Origin: Xylocopa sonorina | Taxonomy: Eukaryota > Arthropoda > Insecta > Hymenoptera > Apidae | Length of the DNA: 64,000 bases | Assembly (NCBI RefSeq): GCF_050948175.1 | Contig: NC_135200.1 | Location: 10,283,001 to 10,347,000, forward strand | Direction of reading: 5' to 3' | Shown: in pieces, positions 41,701-52,200 of the stretch | Position numbering within the stretch: position 1 is the first letter of the stretch | Layout of the letters: every line of letters starts with the position of its first letter | Notes under the pieces: generated by a model | What the model saw: only the letters and a program-made list of their open reading frames with translations | Databases searched by the model: none | Told to the model about the DNA's origin: nothing | Made by a program: the position numbers and the translations under genes

Positions 41701-44700
41701 GCGATAGTCGAGCCGAAGTACGAGTCACGGCAGCTATTGACGGACTACGCGGACGTGATCGCGCACAAAGCTTTAATAGACGCCAGAATCGGGCTTCTAC
41801 AGGAGAACACGAAACCGTTGACGAGCTTCCCTGGGGAGACTTTCGTATCTAGTCTAATCCGGAACGATGACGTTCTATCGTGTCTGTTGGCGGCAGACGA
41901 CCACGAGTTCCAAAGCAATTCGATTCTCGACGCGGAGTACAGTTACCTTTATCAGCAGTTTAGTAAGGAGTGCGAGGACAGTATATTCGGCTCGAGCCGC
42001 GCCTCCAAGGACCAGATGAAGAACGTTGGTCAGAGCTTGGCCTACCTGGAGGAGGACTTGACCGAGCTAGGCAAACGCGTTCGAGCGAGATCCTGCGAGA
42101 GCAACGAGAGTCACGCTTGGCCATCGAAGTCGACCACGATCACCGTCACGGACTGGTCGAGCGTGTGCGAGAAGTGCTCGCAGCTCCGCGAGCAGATCAG
42201 GAAGCTGAGCGACTATATGAACAACGTCGCTTGCAAACAGTGCGAACAGTTGCAGGATACTATCCAGAGGATCCAAGCTAAGCACAACGAGGAATTGGAG
42301 ACGTTGAAGAGAAATCAAGAGCGAGACTTGATGGACATTAAGGGGGAGCTGGACAATCAGAGGCAGTCGTTGACGTCTCAGTACGAGCAGGAAGCAGCCA
42401 GCTTGCGGGAGAAGGCGAGAAAATTGGAGCACAGACTGAACGCGATGGATTCCGAGCACTCTGCTCACGTGAACGAGCTTAGAGCCGCTTACCAACGATC
42501 CATGAGCGCGGAATTGGACACGGACGCGGAGACGCGGAAGAGATACAAGGAAGAGATCAAGCAGCTGCGAGCGCTGTGCGAGAAGGGGCTGTTGGCTATG
42601 GAGAATTCTCACAGACGTATCATTTCCGAGATGGAGGAGAAGCACCGACAGGAATTGGAGAACCTGAGGGTGGAGAAGGAACAAGCGTTGTCGGAGGAGA
42701 CTCAGGCCACCCTGGCCGCCCTCGACGCTATGAGGAAGGCGCACGAGCACGAGGTGCAGAAGGAGATCGCTAAATTTAAGCAAGAGTTTCTCAAACAAAT
42801 GCAAGCGCGCGAGGACATTGGCGTGCTTCACAAAGAACACGAGTAAGTAATCGATTTTTGTGTCGATTATCGCTTTTGTAGTTGAAAGAAAATTTCTCGC
42901 GTACAGATGTAATTGTGAATTTATATTGAAATCTTTGAGACGATCTTGTTACGTAGAGGGTTATAAAGTATCGCGTAAAAATTTGTAGGGAAGAAATGGA
43001 GGAGATCAAACAGGAAATTCTTTCCTTGTCCGCGAAGTATTCCTCGAAATGCGTGGAATCCGCCGCGTTGGAGGAAAAAGTGGGATCCCTGAGCAAGCAG
43101 CTCGCACAAGCGCAACAGCACATTATGCAACTGGACGCGAGAAACAAACAGCTAAGGGCGCATCTGGTGTTGGAAACGAATGACGGAGCCATGATCGACT
43201 CCATGCAGATGTTGAGGGGCAGGGACAACGAGATTGCCGAGCCGAGAGAGGAGATCCATCGACTGCAACAGTTGAAGGTAACCCACGTCGCTCCCTCCCG
43301 CTGTAAATTAGCCCCGTTTACAGCGTAGATGTGGTTAACAAATGTACGATACTAAATGATTAACTCCGCCGCAATTACATGTTATGGCGCCACCCCTTAC
43401 GAGCTTCTTACCGGTACTCCACGTCGTTCAGCCGACCGAACGTCTCGATAACGAAAGTTCAGACTGAGATACGTTGTAAATAAACCGTAGTTTAAAGCTA
43501 GCGACGATACTAGGTACAGCAAGGCTTCTGTGTTCGCAAGCTTTATTCGTTCATGAATATTTTAACCCCCAGCTGGTAGGAAGGGAGCAATAATTATTAC
43601 CCTAAAGTACAAATTTCTAACGACAATAATAGCATCGAGAATCGCAGATGGAACGATTTCACAACGTCGACTCGCTCCCATCCTACCAGCCCCGCAATCA
43701 AACTACATCACTGACCCCTTTACCAAGGGTTAACATTTAACAACGCGTAACAGTAGCGACAGCCAGAGGAGAAGAGAATCGTCCCCCCTTCCCCCCCTCA
43801 GTTAGCTCGACGTACACGGTCGTTTTACTGTACCTAACGAGCCTCGTAAGTAGCCCATAAGGTGTAATCGATCCCACGCCGATCGCCCCGACCGCGCACC
43901 GATCTCGAACGATCGTGTTAACCAAGAACCACGCCCACGAGCAGCAAGCACTGGCGCTGATTATATTTTCGATTATTCACTAACAGCATGGGGAGGCCCC
44001 TCGTGATACGTCCGGTGTGCCATCGAAATCTCCGTCGCTAACAAGCTACTCGCCGCCTTACTCGCCGCAGCGTGCCCGGGGCGGCAACGAGCCGCCGGCT
44101 TCGAGGGCTGCGGGCAGCGACGAGCAGAGAACGAGCGTCGAACGGCCGCGTGGCTCCCTGTCCACGTCGCAAAAGAGCGCGCAGGACAAGCAGCAGCAGG
44201 CCACGTTCTCGTACAGGCTCGAACGCGTTAAGTCGGTCTCGTTGCCTTACTCGAGTAACTTGGTTAGGCCGGGCAGTAGTTCTGGCGTGCCGTCGCACGA
44301 CAGGAAAGAGGTGAGCTTAGGGCAAAAGGGCCAGGAGCGTAACGGCCTGGTGTCGCCGCTTTGGGACAGCCTGAGACCGAGGAGCGGACTGCCCCATCAG
44401 TATCAAGGTACAGAGGAAAGGTGAAATGGAAACGGGTGGAAAAAGAGCTGAATAACGGGGAGAAACGAACGGAGGAAGCTTCCGGTGGATCGCCGCCAGT
44501 TTCTCGATCCTCCGCCTCCGCCTCTTCCTTCTCCACCATCTCTTCCTCCTCCTTCACGTTCTCTTGTATCTATTTTTCCGTGTACGTACTCGTAGAAACC
44601 GTGAACGGGTACGGCGTTTGCATTCGTCTCGTCACGCTGGACGGACGTCGATTCGCCACGACGTCGTTTGTCTCTCGTTGCTTTTTCTCAACTTTTTTCG

Positions 44701-46594
44701 CACCACCGTCTCATGTCCCGCGAGGATCGAGGCCTCTGTTTGTTCTTTCTTTCTGCCGCAGCGAGTGACCGAGGCGAGGAAGGCTTCTGGAATTGTGTTA
44801 AGAGGCGTGCTGGGGGAACGTAAAAGACTAACCGGGTGCTTTCTCGTAGAAATTAACCGCTTCGAAATTAATCGCTCTGTGTAGTCGCCATTAGCGTTCG
44901 TCGAGAATCAAACTGACATTATATCAAACAATTGTTGTGCAATAATCGTTTTGTTGTTATTTACATGTGTAACGCGACGTTTCGAGCGTACGCGCGGACC
45001 ATTTTTGTCCGGCTTTCCTCGACGACAGCATTGAAAATGCGTCTGAAACGTCGATCTCTGTTCGTCGAGTATAATGCAAGGCGTAGTAATCACACTCGAT
45101 GGTTGTCTAACCGTAATACTTGCTAACTGGTGACTTTTAACTGTGCTACGCATAAGTAACCAAATCCCGCCTTCTCGTGAATGTGATTTTGTACTCCTTG
45201 GATGTCTTAATCTGTGCGCATAATCATCTTCAATGTGTACCATTAACAGATTCGGAGGCGCGTAGAATGTTTACACAGGGTACCACGATTTTTGCGAACG
45301 GAACGTTTTCTATTTTCTGACACGAGCCTACTCCCTATTCTTACACGATCCACGGTATACAAAAAACAGAACGCAAAATTTTCACGTTGATTTCTGCGTG
45401 CTTCCGAACGACAGCATCGAACTGTGCGATTATAACCGTAGGAGTAACATCGCTTAAATCGTTGGGAACATACTAGGTGTGTAAGGAAAATCAATTCAGT
45501 CCTCTAATGTGATCGTCGTTCGTCTGCGAGTGATTCAGGGACGCCGTTGGAAACGTAAGACTGATGAAAAACAGTATAGACGGTTTTAAATTTGGCATGA
45601 TTTTTGATACGCATTTTTTTTGGACGCACCTTTGTACTTGGTTGTTCGTCGACGGGAGTAAAAATGATCCACAATCGCATTCGAGAGGAAAGTAAATAAA
45701 AAGGGAGGACCGTAGTAGACGCGAAAGCGGATTACACAAACGAGATAATCGTATTTCGACAATTGTATTTGACACGAAAGGTGGCACAGCAGAGGCGCGA
45801 GTCGACGGCGCCGGCGGCAGCTGGCAGGGCGGCAACAAAAGCGAAAACCAGCAACACCCGGAGGCATACGGCCTCCGCGGCGACAATCCTCGCGCGTCCC
45901 GCCTCACCCCGGAACCCCCAGCTCTCTCCGTTGCAGGTCCGTTCTCTACTTTGCCAATTAAGGCGAATCTTTCACCGAACTTGCCGCCGACACGCTCCGC
46001 CAGTCTCTTTTCTTTCGTGACACGCTTTGCATTTCGCAATTAGTTTCACGTTTTCTTTTTTTACTTTCCGTTCTTTACTTCTTGTCAGATCTGCGCTTTT
46101 TAATTTGGTTCCCTCTACTTTAGCGGCGTTAGTTGCTTGGGGTAAATTAGAACTTTTCCGTTCCAGATTCATCTGTGTCTAGTTTCATTTTGCACGATTG
46201 CACAGTGACATGTTCTCTCATAATTAAAGGCCAGCGAGAAATCCTAATTGAAAAGACGCTACCGTCGATAAACATATATGAGTCTGGACAAATTGTATGT
46301 ACGTGTATATGTTCTTTATTTACTTTGTCCGGTACCAGTTTTGACTTCCGTTTCCATGTGTGCTTAAAGTGATGGGTGGTAGCACCAGCAGAAGGTGAAG
46401 AGCAACCCACGAGAGGCGATCAATAAAGTAGAATTATTTTTGCAGAGCTGATGAGGTCTCCAGCAATGAGGTGGTCCAGCAGAAGTTGTCGTAGCTTACC
46501 TCCAACGCCCACGCCGAATTACCATCACCCGCTCCACCCCCCACTGCCAGCGGTGGGCATGGTCGCCGAGAGGAAGAAACGTTTCGAGCTCTGA
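26581..46594 (+). CDS. osp: outspread, MPRIP-family PH/coiled-coil protein (5' partial, 13 exons)
   Basis: Thirteen exons join in phase to 6,279 coding bases: 2,092 residues plus stop. Residues 1-60 are the C-terminal half of a PH domain, with a WW-containing final helix (ESRWWADVLQVYS). Residues 88-320 are a Ser/Thr-rich and then charged linker. A second PH domain spans about 357-455 (KKGWLMKQG, then HWFVLRG, ending in the helix SWMSAIRRAA). A Ser-rich segment with repeated 'SDWSELPxSPPL'-like motifs follows, then coiled coils at about 670-950 and 1590-1890, and a Pro/Ser-rich tail. This order of PH, linker, PH and coiled coil matches outspread of flies and vertebrate MPRIP (p116RIP), which bind F-actin, RhoA and the myosin phosphatase targeting subunit; that role is inferred from the family. 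The N-terminus and first half of PH1 are missing from the window. Neighbour downstream: an ARM-like gene on the same strand. Confidence 0.9.
26770..31391. other. osp intron (4.6 kb)
   Basis: Non-coding as far as I can see. CG-rich tract near 29325-29340 and many homeobox-like ATTA words, but no exon or RNA gene recognised. Ends at acceptor GGTTTTCAG. Confidence 0.6.
31392..31464 (+). CDS. osp: osp exon B
   Basis: 73 bases, phase 0 start, phase 1 end. Encodes GRHKRNATFPGGQTTILQVT followed by PAIR. Donor A|GTAAGT. Follows PH domain 1 directly. Confidence 0.9.
32176..32709 (+). CDS. osp: osp exon C: Ser/Thr-rich linker
   Basis: 534 bases, phase 1 in and phase 1 out. Acceptor TTTGCTCGCAG; donor CTAG|GTCGGT is weaker than average, but only this cut gives the phase needed by the next exon (G+AC = Asp). 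Encodes long runs of Ser, Thr and Asn, probably disordered, then a charged end (DKARRRMNQHEER). Confidence 0.85.
32710..36821. other. osp intron (4.1 kb)
   Basis: No exon recognised. The flanking exons join in phase 1 without an intermediate one, so none is required. Confidence 0.6.
32996..33012. repeat. Poly-T run in osp intron
   Basis: Seventeen T bases inside the intron between osp exons C and D. Confidence 0.8.
36822..36994 (+). CDS. osp: osp exon D: charged segment
   Basis: 173 bases, starts phase 1, ends phase 0 at donor ATTC|GTGAGT. Encodes DDACRRILLEHERER... to NVAYQEKF, a basic/acidic helix just before PH domain 2. Confidence 0.9.
37271..37411 (+). CDS. osp: osp exon E: start of PH domain 2
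   Basis: 47 codons, phase 0 both ends. Acceptor GGCGCACAG, donor AACAAG|GTTCGT, identical to the donor after PH domain 1. Encodes the first PH strand (IKKGWLMKQGLNK). Confidence 0.92.
37511..37672 (+). CDS. osp: osp exon F: core of PH domain 2
   Basis: 54 codons, phase 0 both ends. Acceptor TTCTACCAG, donor ACTGTG|GTGAGT. Encodes EWNKHWFVLRGCGLMYYRD... and the middle PH strands. The 99-nt intron before it is a multiple of three and has no in-frame stop. Confidence 0.92.
37731..37759. repeat. (GAAC)7 microsatellite
   Basis: Seven perfect GAAC units in the intron after the PH2 core exon, likely length-variable. Confidence 0.9.
38427..38599 (+). CDS. osp: osp exon G: end of PH domain 2
   Basis: 173 bases, starts phase 0, ends phase 2 at donor GC|GTAAGT. 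Encodes AWDDRGSTVLSAVTAGIRAS and the closing helix WMSAIRRAA. The acceptor CCGCCAAG is atypical but is the in-phase AG that places the PH domain correctly. Confidence 0.85.
38704..39662 (+). CDS. osp: osp exon H: Ser-rich segment and first coiled coil
   Basis: 959 bases, starts phase 2, ends phase 1 at CAAG|GTACGT. The first half is Ser/Pro-rich, with the tandem motif SGDWSEVPVSPPL / NHEWSELPPSPPL, possibly phosphorylated or a docking repeat. From about 39270 the frame is a long heptad-patterned coiled coil (IERQENEIESLKSQL onward). Confidence 0.93.
39742..39898 (+). CDS. osp: osp exon I
   Basis: 157 bases, phase 1 in, phase 2 out (GAGAG|GTAACG). Encodes a short charged stretch with the SRERRRSFDSLSDL segment, a likely basophilic-kinase target (RRRSFDS). 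The preceding intron is 79 nt, the following one 85 nt. Confidence 0.9.
39984..42842 (+). CDS. osp: osp exon J: giant coiled-coil exon
   Basis: 2,859 bases, about 953 residues, phase 2 in and out. Begins RVVEEYDELRNRFEKAILEI, continues through coiled coil, a Ser/Lys-rich region (SLKGRES, RRKSLDS), helical segments, then two Cys pairs (CEKC near 42165-42180 and CKQCEQ near 42233-42248) and a second long coiled coil. The donor GA|GTAAGT sits just before the frame's TAA, so intron retention would end the protein there. Confidence 0.95.
42989..43277 (+). CDS. osp: osp exon K: end of second coiled coil
   Basis: 289 bases, phase 2 in, phase 0 out (TTGAAG|GTAACC). Encodes EEMEEIKQEILSLSAKYSSK and further heptads to EEIHRLQQLK. 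Confidence 0.92.
43987..44407 (+). CDS. osp: osp exon L: Pro/Ser-rich tail
   Basis: 421 bases, starts phase 0 (acceptor TTCACTAACAG), ends phase 1 at CAAG|GTACAG. Encodes HGEAPRDTSGVPSKSPSLTS, then Ser/Pro/Gln-rich disordered sequence ending in RSGLPHQYQ. An alternative donor AAAG|GTGAAA lies 14 bases downstream, but its phase does not fit the last exon. Confidence 0.88.
45781..45936 (+). CDS. osp: Possible cassette exon of osp
   Basis: 156 bases in the last osp intron. If spliced it enters in phase 1 and leaves in phase 1, matching both neighbours exactly, and would add 52 residues, including WQGGNKSENQQHPEAYGLRG. Third codon positions are mostly G or C, as in other osp exons. The acceptor (ACACGAAAG) lacks a pyrimidine tract and the donor (GCAG|GTCCGT) is moderate, so borders may differ. 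The frame stays open upstream to about 45704 and downstream to a stop at 46041, so a longer alternative 3' exon is also possible. Confidence 0.4.
46446..46594 (+). CDS. osp: osp exon M: C-terminal exon with stop
   Basis: 149 bases; acceptor TATTTTTGCAG, phase 1 start (G+AG = Glu), TGA stop at 46592-46594. Encodes ELMRSPAMRWSSRSCRSLPP, a Pro/His stretch and the basic end MVAERKKRFEL. Confidence 0.9.
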
Positions 46595-48945
46595 ATTGCT
46601 ACTCACCCCTTACCCTTTTATATATTATCGACTTTTCCGCAAAAAGTTCGATGTCGCGCGTCGAGGATACCATTGACAATAAAGGTCTGTTTGCACGTGC
46701 CAGCGATGCATTCGTTCGGTTCTCCAAAATGGCGTCAGCTTTAAATTGACGAGAAAGTATCGCTTAATTGAGTCATGGGAACGTCGCTGACCGGATGCGT
46801 CGGTGTAACACGTGCGAATAAACCTCGTCTCGTTAAGAACCATCGATTAATTCACCGCGTATGATTGTTTTCGAATGGTGCTACTGGTTCAAAGTCTACC
46901 CTGTCGAGGACCCGCAGATTTTGCCTTTTGCACCGTCGCCTTTGAATAGTGCAGCACATTCATATCAGCAGTTTCTTTCGTCGTTTTCATTATTGCTCGT
47001 GTGAACCGTTTATTATCATTTTCACGGTGTAATAGCTCACAAACATCCCGTCACTGCCATAGCGAGTAGAGCTTCGACTGCGTAGAATTGAGCAACGTTC
47101 GTGTCAATTAATACAGTCGCCCGGGATCGTGCTCGTCGTAACGTAACGATATTGAGCATGTTTATCAAGTAAACATGATTCAATAGCCGAAACGAGGCTC
47201 GGGTCCCGCGCTTCACGATTTGGACGCCTATCGCGAACGATAGGTCGTTTTCGAAGGGACTTTCTTTTTTTCTTTTTTCTCGTTTCCGATCAAATCGGTG
47301 GAACAGTGTTTTGTTTTTTATTAGGTACCATTTACAGGTCCGCCGTTTTATCAACGGCGGCTGGTTTTGATACGCATTTAGACTTTGATACGTGAACTTT
47401 TTCCCCGTAGGACCGAGTAGTGGTCGTTTCGATCGACTTTCGCGAGCGACGTGCGTTTCTGGGGCATTATTCTTTCGCCTGCCCGCCATTTCTCGTCCCT
47501 CGATCGTTAATTATATTAATGGCGCAATTAAGGTATCTGTAGCTACTAATTGGTGTCTAACTTTGCCGATCCTTTCTTGTTTTTTGCGAGAGATTCTCTG
47601 GTGCTCGACGCTTCAATCTGAATTATAGTATAAGAGTACATAGTTTCAATTTTATGTATTTACGCTTTTGGAAAGGATGATGTGAATTCGATCACTGGGA
47701 AACGGTTCGAAACTTTCCGAGGATGAGGTGAAATGGCGAAGGAGGCAGACGCGAAGAAAATATAGTAGAGTATCGATTATTCGGACAAATTGTCAGCAAT
47801 GAAATTGGCTGGACATTACTCATGTCGAGGTCTCGTGTCACTGAACGGAAACCGAAGCAACGAGACCAGGACTCCGGATAATTAATGGTCTACCGTATCG
47901 TGAGTCATGTGTACAAGTGTCGTGATAGTTAAAGCAAATGTAACGCATAGATGTGTCGGTGTGAAAGTGTACAGACGAATAATCCGTAAAAGGTCGTTGC
48001 GTTTGCCGATTTCACCGTTTGCGTTTGAATAGAAAGTAGACGAAAAATAAAAAAAAGAAACGATTTTGTACAATCGTGAGATCCGTTGTTCGTTATCTTG
48101 TAACTCTGCAAGGGGGCTAATTTTAATCGACGATCGGCTCAAAGTTCGTCTTCTAGGGAGGCTTCGATTACTTTTTTCCTTTTTTTTTTCTGTTTTAAAT
48201 TGTTGACACGCGTGGTTCGCGACTATTATTATTATTTTTTTTTTACTTGTTTTGTAAAGTCAGTTAGCGTGTTGAAGCGAAGGACGACGAAGTTTCATCG
48301 CGACAAGAGAAGGCTAGGGCTTCAACATTTATTGTTTTCCTTCTCTCCTCAACTCTTTCTCGTCTCTTTCTCAGTCTAAACTGTCTCTCGTTAATTATTC
48401 GCGGTCGAAAATATTTGTACGCTTGTTTCGCTCTTGTTATGTATAGATTCTGCACATAATTGAATATAATACGGCGTTGTCACGTTGCACTGTGTATTAC
48501 CGCATTCTCTCATTGTGTAAATGTTTTTACGTCGGATCGCGCGATATTATCATTTTTCGATGTTAATACTGTATAGTTTATGGTGTTTTCAATTTAAGGA
48601 GCAAGAAAGTATATAAATAGCCTAGAATTAACCCCTTCCATATCAAATGGATTGTTTATATTATATGTTATTATTATTGTATTCTATATTATATATTGTC
48701 GCGGTTCGTTCGAGCGAAGATGTCACTTGGGATCATGGTCAAATGTCGTGGGATGCGATTTACAGCAAAAGGAAAAGAAAAAAAACGAAAGAAGAAGAGG
48801 ATTATCGATAACAATACGATTCATTATCTCTTATGTAGGGTAATTACTCAGGATTGTTTAACATTTATAATATATTACGATTATACTTATTGTATTTGTA
48901 TTATAATTTATAATAACGTTTGAAATAAAATATAGTAACCATTGA
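46595..48945 (+). other. osp: Probable osp 3' UTR
   Basis: AT-rich non-coding DNA between the osp stop and the next gene. AATAAA hexamers at 46678-46683, 46817-46822, 48046-48051 and 48924-48929 suggest short and long alternative UTRs. T-runs occur near 48180-48190 and 48232-48243. Confidence 0.6.
48924..48929 (+). terminator. Distal poly(A) signal, probably of osp
   Basis: AATAAA in AT-rich sequence, about 235 bases before the next start codon, which fits the 3' end of the upstream gene. Closer signals at 46678 and 46817 could end a shorter mRNA. Confidence 0.5.
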
Positions 48946-49163
48946 CGTGAACATGGTAATCGCCTGATTCAACTGAATATATCGCGACTTGATTCGAAAC
49001 AAAATTCCAGTATGTCAACTTCGCCACGTTCGTATTAGACCCGCGTTCGTTGCGCGTGCGCAGACTCGCTGTCCTCAGTTTCAAACGACGGCTCCTCGTG
49101 GCTGGACGTTTCGTCGCGCGCGTTTACATAAAGCGGTGTGAAAGCATTAGTTACTCGCGAAAA
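48946..49163 (+). promoter_or_regulatory. Short intergenic region / probable promoter of ARM-like gene
   Basis: Only about 220 bases separate the last osp poly(A) signal from the next ATG. It must contain the 5' UTR and core promoter of the downstream gene; no TATA box is evident. It shifts to GC-rich sequence near 49040-49130, common for broad promoters. Confidence 0.4.
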
Positions 49164-49256
49164 ATGAAACCTCTGTTCGAATTAAACGTCGACGACATCG
49201 ATATTTGGTTGCCAAGTGCGAAAGAGAAGCTGATGCTGCACGATGAACACTCCCAG
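49164..49256 (+). CDS. ARM-like gene exon 1
   Basis: 31 codons from the start ATG to donor CCCAG|GTATGT, phase 0. An upstream in-frame open stretch back to about 49050 begins with no ATG, so this start is preferred. Confidence 0.8.
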
Positions 49257-52200
49257 GTATGTATATACACGTAGCTTGTTTACGGTTCGTTTAGGACAAA
49301 AACAGGACGACCAACGCCAGGCACCGATCGCTTCGCAAAGCATTTTTTCTCGTAGTTTTTCTATCGCGAGTCTCTCAAGTGCCACAGTTTTCTTAGCGTC
49401 TTTACTACGGAATGAATATTGAGTCTATATTTGAAATTAGATTATTTTTAGCAAGTTTAACGTAGAATGGATCATTATTCAGTTGATAGGATAGGAAAAA
49501 TGTGTGATTTCGTAGGTGAAGTGCATCAAGCGAATATCAAGCTTGTTCGAAACGAGTGGCGCTGCTGGCAGGGAGGCGCTACTTTCGAAACTGATCAACT
49601 TCGATATACTCTCGACTGTGTTCGAACTTGTACAAATTCCTCGTGATCATTTACTCCCGTACGTTTCGTGGAAAGTAATAAACTTTGGAAATTCGTCGCC
49701 TTTCGCAATATGTCACTTTTATTTGTGCTTAATAGATGCATTCTCGATTTTCTGAGCTTGGTAATCGTATATCCGAAGTTCTACAAAAATCACATAGCCA
49801 GGGATGCCATGGATTCCATTTTGAAAGTTACCGTGTGCCTTATCAAGTCTCGATGTAAAGATACAACGTTGCTAGAGAAGCTTATTTCGACTGTTAACGA
49901 TATAATTTACAGGTGTGTGAAAATTGTTTTCGTAAAATAATGATTGAATAACTTATAATCACCAATATACAATTAGTGAGCTCTCGTGAAAGTTTACACT
50001 CGCAAAGTTGCAAATATAACTTGTCCACGTGTATTTTTATGATGGAGATAAAAATTGCTATCTTTTTCATAGCTTGTAGAATTTTAAATCATTTCGAAGG
50101 CTCACGCACGTCGAGGGCGAATCATTATTTTACGAATCAAACGATTTTTAGAGCCATTAAGTATAACGTGGATTTCGAGGCAGTCTGTGTTCCTCGACAA
50201 ATACTGATCCTCCTGAAATCTTTGATCTGCGAGAATCCTTTGGATCAGAAGATGAAATTCTCCGGCGTCGCGCTATTGAGCCTCGTTCTTGAAAACATCG
50301 ACGCGGAGGACGAATGGGACGAAGGCGTGTTCGAGCTTTGCCACAAAGCTCTCAATTTAATGAAAGAGATCGTCGAGTATAGCGACGACGACGCCTCGAT
50401 TTTCCGCGCTGCAGACGCATTGTGCGCCGTTTGCGCTTCTGCTACTCGGTGAGACTACGTGCATATACATATATATCGAACACACGATTTCGATTTTGAA
50501 CAGCTAGAGAGACTTAGGAGATTGCTAATTTGAACTTCATTAATTTCACGCGAATACGATCGCAAGAGTCTGAACAGGACTAGAATTTCTGATTAATCAT
50601 AGCTGGTATACTGTTGAAATTTTGCTCTTTAAAATGATATGCGCTTATATAGCGCTACAAATATTAATCGCATCGTGCGGATATCAAACATATTGTCAAT
50701 CGTACGAAAGTGCAGAAACTAGTTTCCTTCAGGTTATGCGCGGCAGAGGACGATAGCCAAACGGTGCTTGGTAAAGTTTCGAAATTTAAAGCGACGCTAC
50801 CAAAGGCGATCCGCAGTGCGACGATGAGCACGCTGGTGTCTTACGTTAAAGTAAGTTCGATATTCCCGATCAATTGCGTCGATACGACGCGTGTTTAATT
50901 AGGCTTGCGTCAAAGGCCCTTTTATTCCCGTCCAGGAGACCGCGGAGTCAAGCGAAACGGACAGGGTCAAATTCCATAGAAACCTTGTGACTTGTCTGAA
51001 CAACCTTTACAAGTTGAGCAGCAGTCGCGGTCGCGACGACTTGTCAAACCACTTGACCGCTAACGGATGTCTCAAGTACTTCTTACACTTAACCACCAGG
51101 CTTCCGTAAGTCACACGGATAATCCAGGATTCATTCGACGCCACGATGAAAGTCGGGAAAAAAATGATTTGCGAAATCATTTCTATATTTAGCCAATTAA
51201 TTATCGCGGTAGTGGTTAGAAAACGGCGTTCAGTCTCAATTGCAAGATCATAAAGCGTGACGAAACGTAGTTTAAATACCTGCTTATGAAAGAGAAACAT
51301 GGAAATTCGCTCGTACTTTCGGCTCGTTCCTTTCCGTATTGCATTTATTTGAAACGAAAAGTTTCCCGTATCACCGTGAAAAAAATGGTACAACCATTTA
51401 TCACGAGAATCCACTTTAACGTCCATAGATAAAAGTTTTAGATTCTGAAAAATGAAATTGGGACGATAGAACAAAGTTTCTTTCCACCAACTTCCGTTAT
51501 CAAGGAGAGTGATCTGGCCCTGCAATATTCAACGTGTTTTCGGAATTGGCTTCCATAAAAACGAAGCGACGTGTGTCGCGAGGGATTTGCCCTGTCCATG
51601 GAATGATTCAATACCACTATCGCTATTGCCACCTCCCCGGAGATCGTTACTTGCCAATTCAGGTTCTATCGTGTATATTCCAGAGAAATCTTGCGACGCA
51701 GCACTTGCATGCTGCTGTCGCGGATCATAACCACCCTGGCCGATAAATCTATGCCAATCAGCCAATCCGCCTGCCAGGGAATCGGCTTCGAAGACTCGAT
51801 GCATCGCGGATTATTGGATCTCCCGAAAGACCCTGAACAATGGGGGCATATCATCGCTCGTCACAAAGGGAATTGCGCGATCGCTTTGATGACCCTGATT
51901 TACTACCATTACCATGGAACACAAGAGTGCGGATCGTAATTATACCAAGCTCTGCTATGGTCCTCGAAATCTCTTTAATTACAACGCGCTCTTTTCTACT
52001 TTACTTTCAAAATTTCTACAATTATGGATAACGATAAAACGCGAATGTTCGAAACTGAAAAGTTCTTCGATGTTGAAGAGTAGTTGAGAGAATGGTCGAA
52101 AGACTTGATCGTAGCAGGGAGCAATTGCAAATTTTAGCTTCTCTTTTATAACACCAAGACTATGCATGCAATGGAATTATTTTAGGACCGATATGATACG

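Noticed and set aside
42067..42840. 257-codon minus-strand frame opposite osp exon J
   Set aside because: Leu/His/Gln-rich antisense of a Glu/Lys/Gln coiled coil, a known artefact.
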